This document shows, one piece after another, positions 26,928-36,442 of a stretch of DNA of 64,000 nt (position 1 is its first letter; every line of letters starts with the position of its first letter). The notes beneath the pieces are model-generated. The model worked only from the letters and a program-made list of their open reading frames with translations. It was not told the origin of the DNA and searched no databases. Source of the DNA: Parapedobacter tibetensis. GTDB lineage: Bacteria > Bacteroidota > Bacteroidia > Sphingobacteriales > Sphingobacteriaceae. The stretch spans positions 144,673 through 208,672 of the forward strand of contig NZ_JAMKQJ010000011.1 of the NCBI RefSeq assembly GCF_024643205.1. Direction: 5' to 3'. The position numbers and the translations under genes are program-made.

Positions 26928-27350
26928 TTGAATAAAGTCATATTAAAATACGAATTAGACTTAGATTTCATCTTGATTGCTATTACTTCTTCACTCAAGG
27001 ATTATCGCCTGTGTTATTTTATCAACAAATTTACGGGGTTGAAGTTGCATAAGATTGACGACCATGAAATTTGGAAGCCATCTCCCAAGAGCCGGGTATA
27101 CTTCAGTCGGTACGCGGATTATTCAGCCCCCTCAGACACCGAATATTACCTCTTAGCCAATAAAGGGGCGGATGGGGGGTTTCTGATTCCCGAAATGCGC
27201 CATTCGGATTATTTTTTTTTAATCAAAAACTTTATTGATGACGAGGACCTGACTGCACTACAAGATAACGTTGCAGAGATTCCTGAAGTAGTGGTGGCCA
27301 GTGAAATCCCCCCCCAAAAATTGAAATCCAAAGAAAATCTAATATTTTAG
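26928..27350 (+). CDS. IPExxxVDY-family protein
   Basis: This 140-residue protein belongs to a Bacteroidota-specific family of unknown function named for a motif seen here as LIPEMRHSDYFFLIK. The N-terminus NKVILKYELDLDFILIAITS and CYFINKFTGLKL also fit. Translation most likely starts at TTG, because no in-frame ATG occurs nearby and the TTG gives the family-typical start. It is divergent from acpP and 122 bases upstream of pyk, a conserved neighbourhood. No enzymatic motif is visible. Confidence 0.85.
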   Translation: MNKVILKYELDLDFILIAITSSLKDYRLCYFINKFTGLKLHKIDDHEIWKPSPKSRVYFSRYADYSAPSDTEYYLLANKGADGGFLIPEMRHSDYFFLIKNFIDDEDLTALQDNVAEIPEVVVASEIPPQKLKSKENLIF

Positions 27351-27472
27351 TGCCATATTTGCCAAAGTGTATTTATCACACCATGAATATAAATAATATA
27401 AGTTAGAACAAGTCAATTTTTTAGTGCCATACCGAGTAGGGCAAATGCAATTAAACAAAATAACAATTATAG

Positions 27473-28903
27473 ATGGAAAAGGTTCAAAAACGAACTAAAA
27501 TAGTGGCCACATTGGGCCCGGCGTCCGCCAAAAAAGAAATATTAAGTAGCATGATTGCTAAGGGTGTAGACGTATGCCGACTCAACTTCTCGCACGGCAG
27601 CCAAGAAGACCACCTAAAGGTAATCAAAATCATACGGGAAATAAACAAAACACACCAAACCAATATTGGGATATTGGCCGACTTGCAAGGCCCGAAAATC
27701 CGGATAGGCAAAATGAAGGAAGGGGGCGCCGTTTTGCTTAATGGTACACAGGTAGAAATTACGACCAAAGCGCTTATCGGTGATGAAAGCAAAATTTACA
27801 TTACCTATGAGAATTTCCCCAAAGATGTGAAAGCGGGAGAAATCATTTTGCTCGACGATGGGAAAATACAGTTACGCGTACTGCGCTCAAATTTCGAAGA
27901 TACGGTATGGTGTGATGTGGTACATGGGGGCGTCCTCACTTCGCGTAAAGGAGTGAATCTTCCTAATACCAAAGTTTCCATTCCTAGTCTGACAACGGAA
28001 GACCTGGATAACCTATATTTTGCGCTTGAGCAAGATGTAGAATGGATTGGGATGTCGTTTGTAAGAACAGCAGACGACATTGTGAGGCTCAAGGAGATCA
28101 TCCAGTCAAAAGGGAAGACCGCACGTGTGATTGCAAAAATAGAAAAACCAGAAGCCATCGACAACATCGATGCCATCATCGCTGCTACGGATGGCATCAT
28201 GGTAGCCCGAGGCGATCTTGGCGTAGAAATGCCAATGGAGGATGTGCCCATACTACAAAAAATGATGGTAAAGAAATGCCGGAATGCCTCCAAACCGGTC
28301 ATCATCGCCACACAAATGCTGGAAAGCATGATTACCACCCCCCGACCTACGCGAGCAGAAGTAAATGACGTGGCCAACTCCGTGCTTGATGGTGCGGATG
28401 CTGTGATGCTGAGTGGCGAGACATCGGTCGGTGAGTTCCCCGAAATCGTGATAGAAACAATGAGCAAAATCATTGTCCATGTGGAGCAAACATCCTATCC
28501 ATATTATATTGCGAAAAAGACTCAACATAGCTCAGAATCGATGATTCCCGACTCCATTTGTGGCTCATCCATCTATTTGGCCGAAAAGACGAAAGCATCT
28601 GCCATTGTAGCCATGACATTCTCAGGCTATACAGCCTTCGAGATATCGAGCTTCCGCCCCGATACCGACATCTATATCTTTACAGGCAACCCGATACTGC
28701 TCAACACCCTCAGCTTACTTTGGGGTGTCAAAACGTTTTTTTACGATAAATTTGAAAGTACAGATGGCAGCATCAACGATGTGAATTCACTATTGAAAGC
28801 GAAAAAACTAGTGGAAACGGGACAAATCGTCATCAATACTGCGTCTACCCCGCTACATAAAAAAGGCAATACAAATACAATCAAAGTGACGGAGGTAGAT
28901 TAG
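27473..28903 (+). CDS. pyk: Pyruvate kinase
   Basis: The 476-residue glycolytic enzyme converts phosphoenolpyruvate and ADP to pyruvate and ATP. It has RTKIVATLGPAS at the start, NFSHG, the active-site signature VIAKIEKPEAIDNID, GIMVARGDLGVEM and the MLSGETSVGEFP segment. The C-terminal regulatory domain is complete. A hairpin terminator follows 23 bases after the stop. Confidence 0.97.
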   Translation: MEKVQKRTKIVATLGPASAKKEILSSMIAKGVDVCRLNFSHGSQEDHLKVIKIIREINKTHQTNIGILADLQGPKIRIGKMKEGGAVLLNGTQVEITTKALIGDESKIYITYENFPKDVKAGEIILLDDGKIQLRVLRSNFEDTVWCDVVHGGVLTSRKGVNLPNTKVSIPSLTTEDLDNLYFALEQDVEWIGMSFVRTADDIVRLKEIIQSKGKTARVIAKIEKPEAIDNIDAIIAATDGIMVARGDLGVEMPMEDVPILQKMMVKKCRNASKPVIIATQMLESMITTPRPTRAEVNDVANSVLDGADAVMLSGETSVGEFPEIVIETMSKIIVHVEQTSYPYYIAKKTQHSSESMIPDSICGSSIYLAEKTKASAIVAMTFSGYTAFEISSFRPDTDIYIFTGNPILLNTLSLLWGVKTFFYDKFESTDGSINDVNSLLKAKKLVETGQIVINTASTPLHKKGNTNTIKVTEVD

Positions 28904-28926
28904 TAAGCATAAGTAAGTTTAGCCTG

Positions 28927-28967
28927 ACGCCATTAAAGTGACAAAATATTTATTGCTTTAATGGCGT
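28927..28967 (+). terminator. Hairpin terminator after pyk
   Basis: ACGCCATTAAAG pairs perfectly with CTTTAATGGCGT (12 bp) around a 17-base AT-rich loop. The downstream T-tract is short (TATATGTAT), so efficiency is uncertain. Confidence 0.6.
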
Positions 28968-29056
28968 TATATGTATGGTTAAGCCGGATCCTATGGAATA
29001 GTCCCCTTACAGCTTAATCATTTTTTGACTGAACATCGTTCTATAACATAGCAAGA

Positions 29057-29776
29057 ATGACTATCGAAACACTCCTTACAAAAGCACAAGCCATCTTATA
29101 TGCCCTTACCGACAAGGAAAAGGCTCGGCTTATTCAGATAAAACAGGACCATCTGACTTATCTGGCCACCAAGGATATCTTTAACCTCTATCGCGCAGTG
29201 AAAGAAGTAGAGCAGGCCCAAACAAAAGGATTGTTTATAGAGGCCGGTTGTGCGCTTGGTGGTTCGGCCATTGCGATCGGCAGGGCCAAAAAGCAGAAGC
29301 GGGAGTTTTGGATATACGATGCTTTTGGATTGATTCCTCCGCCTACTGATAAGGACGATGCTGACGTGCATGCCCGCTATGAAGAAATCAAAAGCGGGAA
29401 ATCCAAAGGCTTAGGCAATAATCCATATTATGGATATACCAAAAATCTACAGGAAGTAGTAACCGCTAATTTGGCCAAGTATGATGTTCCCGTTGAAGAA
29501 AACAACATCAAACTGATAAAGGGTTATTTTGAGGATACGCTCTCCATAGCCGAACCCGTAGCTTTTGCACACATCGATTGCGACTGGTACGAATCTGTAA
29601 TGACCTGTCTATATCAAATCGTACCAAACCTGACATTAGGGGGAAAACTTGTTTTTGATGATTATCACGCATGGTCCGGTTGTCGCCATGCCGTTGACAA
29701 GTATTTTGAGGGCAAAAAAGACCAATATGCGTTTGCCACACAAAGCAAAAAGCTGCACGTGACCAAAATTGCATGA
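29057..29776 (+). CDS. TylF/MycF-like class I SAM-dependent methyltransferase
   Basis: The 239-residue protein has the SAM-binding segment GLFIEAGCALGGSAIAIGRA, FWIYDAFGLIPPP, and the TylF-type metal and substrate motif AHIDCDWYESVMTCLYQIVP followed by GGKLVFDDYHAWSGCRHAVD. In TylF and MycF these aspartates bind Mg2+ for sugar O-methylation. It stands alone between pyk and a two-component system. No glycosyltransferase or macrolide genes are near, so a role in methylating a cell-surface sugar is only a guess. Confidence 0.85.
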   Translation: MTIETLLTKAQAILYALTDKEKARLIQIKQDHLTYLATKDIFNLYRAVKEVEQAQTKGLFIEAGCALGGSAIAIGRAKKQKREFWIYDAFGLIPPPTDKDDADVHARYEEIKSGKSKGLGNNPYYGYTKNLQEVVTANLAKYDVPVEENNIKLIKGYFEDTLSIAEPVAFAHIDCDWYESVMTCLYQIVPNLTLGGKLVFDDYHAWSGCRHAVDKYFEGKKDQYAFATQSKKLHVTKIA

Positions 29777-29915
29777 CTCTTTGGAGGCGTTGTACATAGT
29801 TCCTCCTATTGTTGCGGGTTTGTTATTGGCTTAATATCATGATTCAAGTTTGCAATACCCTGATTTTTTTAGTGTTAAAATATGTTAAAAGCTAAACTTT
29901 GCTTTTAAGCTTACG

Positions 29916-29923
29916 TATTTTTG
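29916..29923 (+). promoter_or_regulatory. -7 box of the two-component operon
   Basis: TATTTTTG matches TAnnTTTG and ends six bases before the kinase ATG, which predicts a leader of about three bases. No good -33 TTG is at the standard distance. Confidence 0.4.
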
Positions 29924-29929
29924 TATGGG

Positions 29930-31744
29930 ATGAAGCACAAAAGCATTGGATTGATTATTGGGTTGATGACATTTGCCCTCCTGGGTGTAGTGGCCATGCA
30001 GTATTTTTTCATCAAGCAGTCATACATTCAAAAAGCACAATTGTTTGATGAATCGGTGAAGGCCGCGCTCAACGTTGTGGCCTCCAAGGCGGAGAAAAGG
30101 GAAGTAATGAAATTGGCGGAGACCCAACAACGCAAAAACAAGGAAAAGTTTGAGCGCGAACAACGTAAGCTGGAAGAGCAACTTCGGATAAAGACCGAGA
30201 TCGAGGAATTACGTAATAAGCAAGCTAAATTTCATGCAGCCTTCAAACAACAAGAACAGGTATTAAGCGAGCAGTTCCCAGTTGTAATACCCATCGAAAA
30301 TAATGATTTCTTTGAAACGTACATTAAGAATCCTCGAAATCGACATTTAGTCGAAGTGGATTTTGGTTTCAAGTCCGTTATTGATGGTGGGTTCCAAAGA
30401 AACGATAATACAGTTGGTATTTATGCCACCAAGCAAGTGCCCATACGTAAGGCTCAAGATGATAGCGTAAGATACCTCATTTTATTGGGGGCAAACCCCT
30501 TTGGTACCGAGCGTGTGGATTATACCTATAAAGCCCTCCCCCCCAGGCAAGACCTTAAGCTAAACAGCGAAATAGACCGCAAAGAAAGGCAGCTTAGGCT
30601 GCTTCAGGCCAACACGCTGATGGATACCATAGCCATCTTAAGTGGCAAGAATCATAAGCTTGTCGAAGATTTTGCGGCGGAATTGGAATTATATAAGCGC
30701 CCATTGAGTGAACGTATCAACGTAGGGTATATCAAAAAAGAACTGCAAAAAGAATTGGTAAGCAGGGACATCAAATCCACGTTCAATTTGGAAATAAAGG
30801 ACGAGTATACCACCTTTCATTCTTTTGCAAATTTTGCCGACGAGAAACCTACCCCGCAAAATGTCTATTCCACGGTGCTGTTCCAAGCAGATAACGACGG
30901 TTCCTCTGGGCGGCTTTCTGTGTATTTTCCCAACAAAAATACCATCCTCACAAGCAGCATGTCGATGATGCTATTTTCCTCCGTGGCCCTGTTGCTGGTA
31001 TTGATCGGGTGTTTTACTTACACCATCTTTACCATACTCCGACAGAAGAAGGTTTCGGAAATGAAAACCGATTTTATCAACAACATGACCCATGAGTTCA
31101 AAACACCGGTGGCGACCATCATGATAGCGAGCGAATCGTTGAAAGACCCAGAGATTTCATCCGATCGATCCCGTACGGCACGTTTGGCCAACATCATATA
31201 TGATGAAAATGTTCGCCTAGGAAATCATATCGAGCGCGTGCTCAATATTGCCCGCCTTGAAAAGGATAATCTGAAGCTGCAGCATCATGATGTAGATATC
31301 AACGAACTTGCGCAAGTGGTTGTAGATAGCATGGAATTGCAATTACAGAAAAATGGCGTTCATGTAGCTATGGATCTCGATGCCACTCAGGCAGTGGTGG
31401 TAGGCGATGAGCTACATATTTCGAACGTCTTATTCAATTTAGTAGATAACGCGATCAAATACAGCAAAGAACATCCGGAAATCACTATCAAAACTAGAAA
31501 CACCAATAAACATATTCTAATCACAGTGGCGGATAAGGGAATAGGAATGAGCAGGGAGCAGCTATCTAAGATTTTTGATCAGTTTTATCGCATCCCTACT
31601 GGAAACAGGCATGATGTAAAGGGATTCGGTTTGGGACTGAGTTATGTACATGATATCGTGAAACGGCTAGGTGGAAAAGTACAGGTAAAAAGTGAAAAGG
31701 ACAAGGGCACGACATTTGAAATAATACTGCCCATCAAAGGCTAG
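29930..31744 (+). CDS. Sensor histidine kinase (RprX-like)
   Basis: The 604-residue membrane kinase has a first helix at about 7-26, a large periplasmic region beginning with a highly charged coiled coil (TQQRKNKEKFEREQRKLEEQ), a second helix at about 345-365, and then HisKA and HATPase domains. His388 lies in the H-box MTHEFKTPVATIM; the N-box is FNLVDNAIKYS; the G-boxes are DKGIGMS and GFGLGLSY. The ATG at 29930 was chosen over an upstream TTG. It is 9 bases upstream of its OmpR-type regulator. The architecture matches the RprX family of Bacteroidota; the signal is unknown. Confidence 0.92.
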   Translation: MKHKSIGLIIGLMTFALLGVVAMQYFFIKQSYIQKAQLFDESVKAALNVVASKAEKREVMKLAETQQRKNKEKFEREQRKLEEQLRIKTEIEELRNKQAKFHAAFKQQEQVLSEQFPVVIPIENNDFFETYIKNPRNRHLVEVDFGFKSVIDGGFQRNDNTVGIYATKQVPIRKAQDDSVRYLILLGANPFGTERVDYTYKALPPRQDLKLNSEIDRKERQLRLLQANTLMDTIAILSGKNHKLVEDFAAELELYKRPLSERINVGYIKKELQKELVSRDIKSTFNLEIKDEYTTFHSFANFADEKPTPQNVYSTVLFQADNDGSSGRLSVYFPNKNTILTSSMSMMLFSSVALLLVLIGCFTYTIFTILRQKKVSEMKTDFINNMTHEFKTPVATIMIASESLKDPEISSDRSRTARLANIIYDENVRLGNHIERVLNIARLEKDNLKLQHHDVDINELAQVVVDSMELQLQKNGVHVAMDLDATQAVVVGDELHISNVLFNLVDNAIKYSKEHPEITIKTRNTNKHILITVADKGIGMSREQLSKIFDQFYRIPTGNRHDVKGFGLGLSYVHDIVKRLGGKVQVKSEKDKGTTFEIILPIKG

Positions 31745-31753
31745 GAAACTATT

Positions 31754-32446
31754 ATGCAAAAAATTCTATTAGCTGAAGACGATCCCAACTTGGGAGACAT
31801 CTTGAAGGACTACTTGGAACTGAAAGGAAAATTTGACGTCACGCTCAGCAAGGATGGGGATGAGGCATTGCGTCAGTTCAACAAGGAAGCATTTGACCTC
31901 TGTATACTAGACGTAATGATGCCCCGTAAGGATGGATTTACCCTTGGCAAAGAAATCCGGAAGATCAACGCAGATATCCCCATCATTTTTGCTACCGCCA
32001 AAGGGATGATGGAGGACAAAACAGAAGCTTTTGAGCTTGGGGGCGATGACTACATCACCAAACCTTTCCGCGTAGAAGAATTGTTGCTGCGCATTCATGC
32101 CCTGCTCAAACGGGCTTCACGTGAAAAGCAGGGAGAGGATGAGTTGCCCGACAAATTCCAAATCGGCGATCATCATTTCGATTATATCGCCCAACAGATT
32201 TCATACAAAGGGCATCAACAAAAATTATCAACCAAAGAAGCCGAATTGCTCCGCCTGCTCTGCATCAAGAAAAACGATGTGCTGACCCGTGAGGAGGCCT
32301 TACTCAGAATCTGGCATGACGACAACTATTTCAATGGCCGTAGCATGGATGTGTTCCTAAGCAAACTCCGCAAGTACCTGCGCAGTGACCCCAAGGTAGA
32401 AATCGTAAATGTGCATGGTAAGGGATATAAGCTGCTGGTGAGCTGA
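31754..32446 (+). CDS. OmpR-family response regulator (RprY-like)
   Basis: The 230-residue regulator has a receiver domain with Asp53 (CILDVMMPRKDG), Thr/Lys signalling residues (FATAKG and ITKPF), and a C-terminal winged-helix DNA-binding domain (LSTKEAELLRLL, SMDVFLSKLRKYL, VNVHGKGYKL). It is the cognate partner of the kinase encoded immediately upstream. Target genes are unknown; a riboswitch-controlled metE follows but has its own regulatory leader. Confidence 0.94.
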   Translation: MQKILLAEDDPNLGDILKDYLELKGKFDVTLSKDGDEALRQFNKEAFDLCILDVMMPRKDGFTLGKEIRKINADIPIIFATAKGMMEDKTEAFELGGDDYITKPFRVEELLLRIHALLKRASREKQGEDELPDKFQIGDHHFDYIAQQISYKGHQQKLSTKEAELLRLLCIKKNDVLTREEALLRIWHDDNYFNGRSMDVFLSKLRKYLRSDPKVEIVNVHGKGYKLLVS

Positions 32447-32504
32447 GCATTAAACCTGCAAAAATATTTGCACTTTATAGATTTTATCCCGACCTTAGCG
32501 GCCG

Positions 32505-32604
32505 CTTATGGAGAAAGGCAGAGGGAATGGACCCTGTGAAGCCTTGGCAACCTGTCACAAGACAAGGTGCTAAATTCTACCCACCAACTGGAGGGAAAGA
32601 TAAG
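32505..32604 (+). promoter_or_regulatory. SAM-I riboswitch upstream of metE
   Basis: The RNA begins CTTATGGAGAAAGGCAGAGG and ends GGAGGGAAAGATAAG, so P1 is CTTAT paired with ATAAG. It holds the conserved core AAGCCTTGGCAACCTGTCAC and AAGGTGCTAAATTC expected of the S-box aptamer. The downstream CCTTGTGCCCTCTCCCTC can pair with aptamer segments (GAGGG, CACAAG), giving a plausible alternative fold. No T-run terminator is seen before metE, so control may be at translation or by another mechanism. Methionine sufficiency would repress metE. Confidence 0.92.
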
Positions 32605-32728
32605 CAGACACAACTCATCCTTGTGCCCTCTCCCTCAAAGCAATCAAAATAGGTAAAGTTTGCCGACCATCGAATTAGATCCGGCACAAGTTGATTGTAC
32701 ATTAAATACATTTTATTCATACATTATC

Positions 32729-35050
32729 ATGTTAAAAACCAACAATTTGGGCTACCCGCGTATCGGCGCCCTCCGCGAGCTGAAAAAGGCCAATGAAGCA
32801 TATTGGGCAAAAAAAATCAGCCAGCAAGAACTGTTGCAGGCCGGACTCAAAATCCGTGAAGGCAATTGGAAGACTCAACAGGAGGCCGGTATCGACTTGA
32901 TTCCCTCCAATGATTTTTCTTTTTATGACCAGGTGTTGGACCTTACACTGACCGTAGGTGCAATTCCCGCCCGTTACAATGGGTTCAATGTGGAGAATGC
33001 ATCCGCTTACAACCTCGATTTATATTTTGCCATGGCCCGTGGTTTCCAACAAGATGGCCTCGATGTAACCGCCATGGAAATGACCAAATGGTTCGATACC
33101 AACTACCATTACCTTGTTCCTGAATTTGTGAAAGACCAGCAATTCCGTCTCACTTCGGAAAAAGTCATCAATGAATTCAATGAAGCCAAGCAGTTGGGCA
33201 TTACTACCAAACCGGTACTGTTAGGACCCATCTCCTACCTCTTGTTGGGTAAAGAAAAAGAAACTGGTTTCGACCGTTTGGATTTGATAGACCGCTTATT
33301 GCCGGTTTACGAAGAAATTTTAGGAAAATTAGCTCAAGCAGGAGCACAGTGGGTGCAGTTTGACGAGCCTTTCCTAGCATTGGATATTGACGACAAAACC
33401 CGTCAGCTTTACCAAAGCGTTTACACCCGTCTATCGGCTGCTGCACGTGGTGTAAACTTAATTATTGCTACTTATTTCGAGTCATTGCGCGAAAACACAC
33501 AGACCGCCCTTGGCTTACCCGTGCAAGCGTTGCATATAGATTTGGTGCGGGGAGAAAGCCAACTCGACGAGCTATTGCCGCTCGTACCTCAAAATCTCAT
33601 TCTTTCACTTGGTGTGGTGGATGGACGTAACATTTGGAAAAACGATTATGAAGCTTCACTCCAAAAAATTACGAAAGCTACGGATGCTTTGGGTGCCCAG
33701 CGTGTATGGGTAGCTCCGTCAAGCTCCTTGCTGCATGTTCCCTTTGATTTGGACATCGAGGACAATGAAAAATCATTACCCGCTGAAGTCAAAAATTGGT
33801 TGGCATTTGCCAAGCAAAAATTGACTGAGGTCAAGGATTTGGCCGTATTAGCATCAGGCAATGCAGATGAGACTACATTGGCTCGCTTTGAAGCCAACAA
33901 AGCGGCACAACAAAGCCGTCGTACATCGTCATTGATTCACCGTGACGAGATAAAGACCCGCGTGAAAAACATCACCGATTCCGATGCTCAACGGACAAGC
34001 CCTTTCGCCGAGCGTAAGGCCAAACAACAAGCAAAATTTAATTTGCCCGCTTTTGCCACTACAACAATAGGTTCTTTTCCACAGACCAAAGATGTGCGCA
34101 AATGGAGGGCCGACCTAAAAAAAGGAGTCATTACTCAAGCGGAATATGACAAACTCATTGCCGAGGAAACCGAACGGACTATCCGTTTGCAAGAAGAGCT
34201 GGATATCGATGTATTGGTACATGGCGAGTTTGAGCGTAATGACATGGTGGAGTATTTTGGTGAGCAATTATCGGGATACGCATTTACCAAAAATGGGTGG
34301 GTACAATCATACGGCTCACGTTGTGTAAAACCTCCAGTTATCTATGGCGATGTTGCCCGTCCGAATGACATGACCGTTTACTGGTCGGCATATGCGCAAA
34401 CTTTGACCAAGCGTCCGGTAAAAGGGATGCTAACAGGTCCGGTAACCATTTTGCAATGGTCATTCGTGCGTAATGACCAACCGCGTTCGGAAACAACCTA
34501 TCAAATCGCACTCGCCATTCTTGATGAGGTGCAGGCATTAGAAAAAGCAGGCATCAAGATTATCCAAATCGATGAGCCAGCCATCCGCGAGGGTCTTCCC
34601 TTGCGCAAAGCCGACCACAAAGCCTATTTGGATTGGGCGGTACGTGCATTCCGTGTTTCTTCATCTAATGTAGCAGACGACACACAGATTCACACGCACA
34701 TGTGCTATTCGGAGTTTAACGATATCATTGAACATATCGCCGCGATGGATGCCGATGTGATTACCATCGAAACTTCTCGCTCACAAATGGAGCTATTGGA
34801 TGCTTTTGCCGATTTCAACTATCCAAATGATATTGGACCCGGTGTATATGATATCCACTCGCCACGTGTGCCGAGCAAGGACGAAATGGTCAAGCTTTTA
34901 GAAAAGGCGAAGGCAGTAATCCCTGCCGAGCAATTGTGGGTAAACCCAGATTGTGGATTGAAAACACGTGCTTGGCCTGAGACTAAAGCCGCTTTGGAAT
35001 CTATGGTCGAAGCAGCCAAAACCCTTCGCGGCGTAGCCGAAGCGGTGTAA
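32729..35050 (+). CDS. metE: Cobalamin-independent methionine synthase
   Basis: The 773-residue enzyme transfers a methyl group from 5-methyltetrahydropteroyl-glutamate to homocysteine. The N-terminus LKTNNLGYPRIGALRELKKA, the FATTTIGSFPQT of the second barrel, VHGEFERNDMVEYFGE and the zinc site (HTHMCYSEF and NPDCGLKTR) are diagnostic. The ATG at 32729 was chosen because residues from the upstream TTG fall in the riboswitch leader. It lies 124 bases after the SAM-I aptamer, which supports the assignment. A strong terminator follows. Confidence 0.97.
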   Translation: MLKTNNLGYPRIGALRELKKANEAYWAKKISQQELLQAGLKIREGNWKTQQEAGIDLIPSNDFSFYDQVLDLTLTVGAIPARYNGFNVENASAYNLDLYFAMARGFQQDGLDVTAMEMTKWFDTNYHYLVPEFVKDQQFRLTSEKVINEFNEAKQLGITTKPVLLGPISYLLLGKEKETGFDRLDLIDRLLPVYEEILGKLAQAGAQWVQFDEPFLALDIDDKTRQLYQSVYTRLSAAARGVNLIIATYFESLRENTQTALGLPVQALHIDLVRGESQLDELLPLVPQNLILSLGVVDGRNIWKNDYEASLQKITKATDALGAQRVWVAPSSSLLHVPFDLDIEDNEKSLPAEVKNWLAFAKQKLTEVKDLAVLASGNADETTLARFEANKAAQQSRRTSSLIHRDEIKTRVKNITDSDAQRTSPFAERKAKQQAKFNLPAFATTTIGSFPQTKDVRKWRADLKKGVITQAEYDKLIAEETERTIRLQEELDIDVLVHGEFERNDMVEYFGEQLSGYAFTKNGWVQSYGSRCVKPPVIYGDVARPNDMTVYWSAYAQTLTKRPVKGMLTGPVTILQWSFVRNDQPRSETTYQIALAILDEVQALEKAGIKIIQIDEPAIREGLPLRKADHKAYLDWAVRAFRVSSSNVADDTQIHTHMCYSEFNDIIEHIAAMDADVITIETSRSQMELLDAFADFNYPNDIGPGVYDIHSPRVPSKDEMVKLLEKAKAVIPAEQLWVNPDCGLKTRAWPETKAALESMVEAAKTLRGVAEAV

Positions 35051-35072
35051 TTGCGTTGATTATCTTATTATA

Positions 35073-35110
35073 GGCCCCGCTGCCGATAACGGCGGCGGGG
35101 CTTTTTCTTT
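35073..35110 (+). terminator. Rho-independent terminator of metE
   Basis: GCCCCGCTGCCG pairs with CGGCGGCGGGGC (one G-U pair) around an ATAA loop, followed by TTTTTCTTT. It lies 23 bases after the metE stop. Confidence 0.92.
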
Positions 35111-35213
35111 ATAATCGTACGGATGGGTTTCTATGCCTCCGTATAACTGAAATTTTAACGCAACGCCGCATTGAGCTTTGTGTGATGACGCACCCGCTGA
35201 CTGTATTAGTTAT

Positions 35214-36248
35214 TTATTCCTTCAACGCTGCCCTTACTTGGGGTGCTATCTTCGCTCCGTAGATTTCGATGGATTTCATTAGATCTTTATGTGAGGGGCC
35301 ACCTACATCCATATGCGCGGCAAAACGTGTTAGGCCAAACATTTCTTGTGCCTGCAGGATTTTATCGACCATCTCGCTGGCATCCCCGATGAACAATGCC
35401 CCATTTTTGGTTCTGCCATAGTCATATTGCGACCGCTGGTATGCAGGCCAACCTCTTGATTTTCCTACCCTATCCATCTGCGCGGCATACAAAGGATAAT
35501 ACTGGTTGCTGATGGCCAGACTGTCTTCACCAAAAAATGCATGCGCATGTATACCTACCCGAAAGTTGGAAAGATCATGCCCATATTTCGTATATGTCTC
35601 TTTGTAAAGCTCAAAGAGTGGCTTGAACTGTACAGGTGACCCCCCGATGATGGCGATCATCAAGGGTAGTCCCAATCGTCCGGCCCGCACAACCGATGCC
35701 GGCGTACCGCCAACAGCAATCCATATAGATAAGTCGTTGTTTACCGCACGGGGCAATATTTCTTGGGCTTTCAGCGGCGCCCGGTGTTTACCCCCCCAGG
35801 TAACCTCTTGTTCTTTGTTGATTTGCAGAAGCAATTCCAGCTTTTCAATAAATAGTTCTTCATAGTCTTGCAGATTATAGCCAAACAATGGGAAAGATTC
35901 GATAAAGCTACCTCTGCCTGCCATCAGCTCCACACGGCCATTTGACAACAAATCGACCATGGCGAAACTTTGGTATAGTTTTACGGGGTCTGAAGAGCTC
36001 AATACGGATACAGCGCTGCCCAATTTGATATTTTTTGTTACAGTAGACGCCGCGGCCAATATGATTTCGGGACTCGGAACAGCATAATCGGGTCGATGGT
36101 GCTCGCCCATGCCGAAGTAATCTAGCCCAAGCTCATCCATCACCTTAATTTCTTCAATGATTTCTTGCAACCGTTGTTGTGCAGGCTGGAATTTTCCAGT
36201 TATGGGATCCATATGCAAGTCCCCAAACATGCTAATGCCAAGTTCCAT
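35214..36248 (-). CDS. LLM-class flavin-dependent oxidoreductase
   Basis: The 344-residue protein is a luciferase-like (beta/alpha)8 flavin monooxygenase or reductase. Typical stretches are LGLDYFGMGEHHRPDYAVPS, LGSAVSVLSSSDPVKLYQ, the NGRVELMAGRGSFIESFPLF segment and IWIAVGGTPASVVRAGRLG. The substrate is unknown; such enzymes act on alkanes, aldehydes or F420/FMN-linked substrates. It is monocistronic on the minus strand, with no cofactor-partner gene close by. Confidence 0.9.
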   Translation of the reverse strand: MELGISMFGDLHMDPITGKFQPAQQRLQEIIEEIKVMDELGLDYFGMGEHHRPDYAVPSPEIILAAASTVTKNIKLGSAVSVLSSSDPVKLYQSFAMVDLLSNGRVELMAGRGSFIESFPLFGYNLQDYEELFIEKLELLLQINKEQEVTWGGKHRAPLKAQEILPRAVNNDLSIWIAVGGTPASVVRAGRLGLPLMIAIIGGSPVQFKPLFELYKETYTKYGHDLSNFRVGIHAHAFFGEDSLAISNQYYPLYAAQMDRVGKSRGWPAYQRSQYDYGRTKNGALFIGDASEMVDKILQAQEMFGLTRFAAHMDVGGPSHKDLMKSIEIYGAKIAPQVRAALKE

Positions 36249-36382
36249 GACTTTCTCCTAATTTTATGCGAAGATACAGAAAGCAGGATGGGCCTGCGTT
36301 AATATAGGTTAAGAAATCTGTCAATAATTTGAGTCCAAGCACATCTCAGTTTTACGAAATAAATTTAAGCATATTTCCGAAA

Positions 36383-36419
36383 ACACAGCAGCCACCTCTT
36401 CTCGAGGTGGCTGCTGTGT
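36383..36419 (-). terminator. Strong hairpin terminator between LLM gene and coiled-coil gene
   Basis: ACACAGCAGCCACCTC pairs perfectly with GAGGTGGCTGCTGTGT (16 bp, five-base loop). On the minus strand it is followed by TTTCGG, and on the plus strand by CATCTGTCTTTTTA. It terminates the upstream minus-strand gene that ends at 36443. Confidence 0.75.
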
Positions 36420-36442
36420 CATCTGTCTTTTTATAAACTTAC

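Noticed and set aside
27805..28473. 222-codon open frame opposite pyk
   Set aside because: Antisense of pyruvate kinase; low-complexity Ser/Thr/Ile composition, no motifs.
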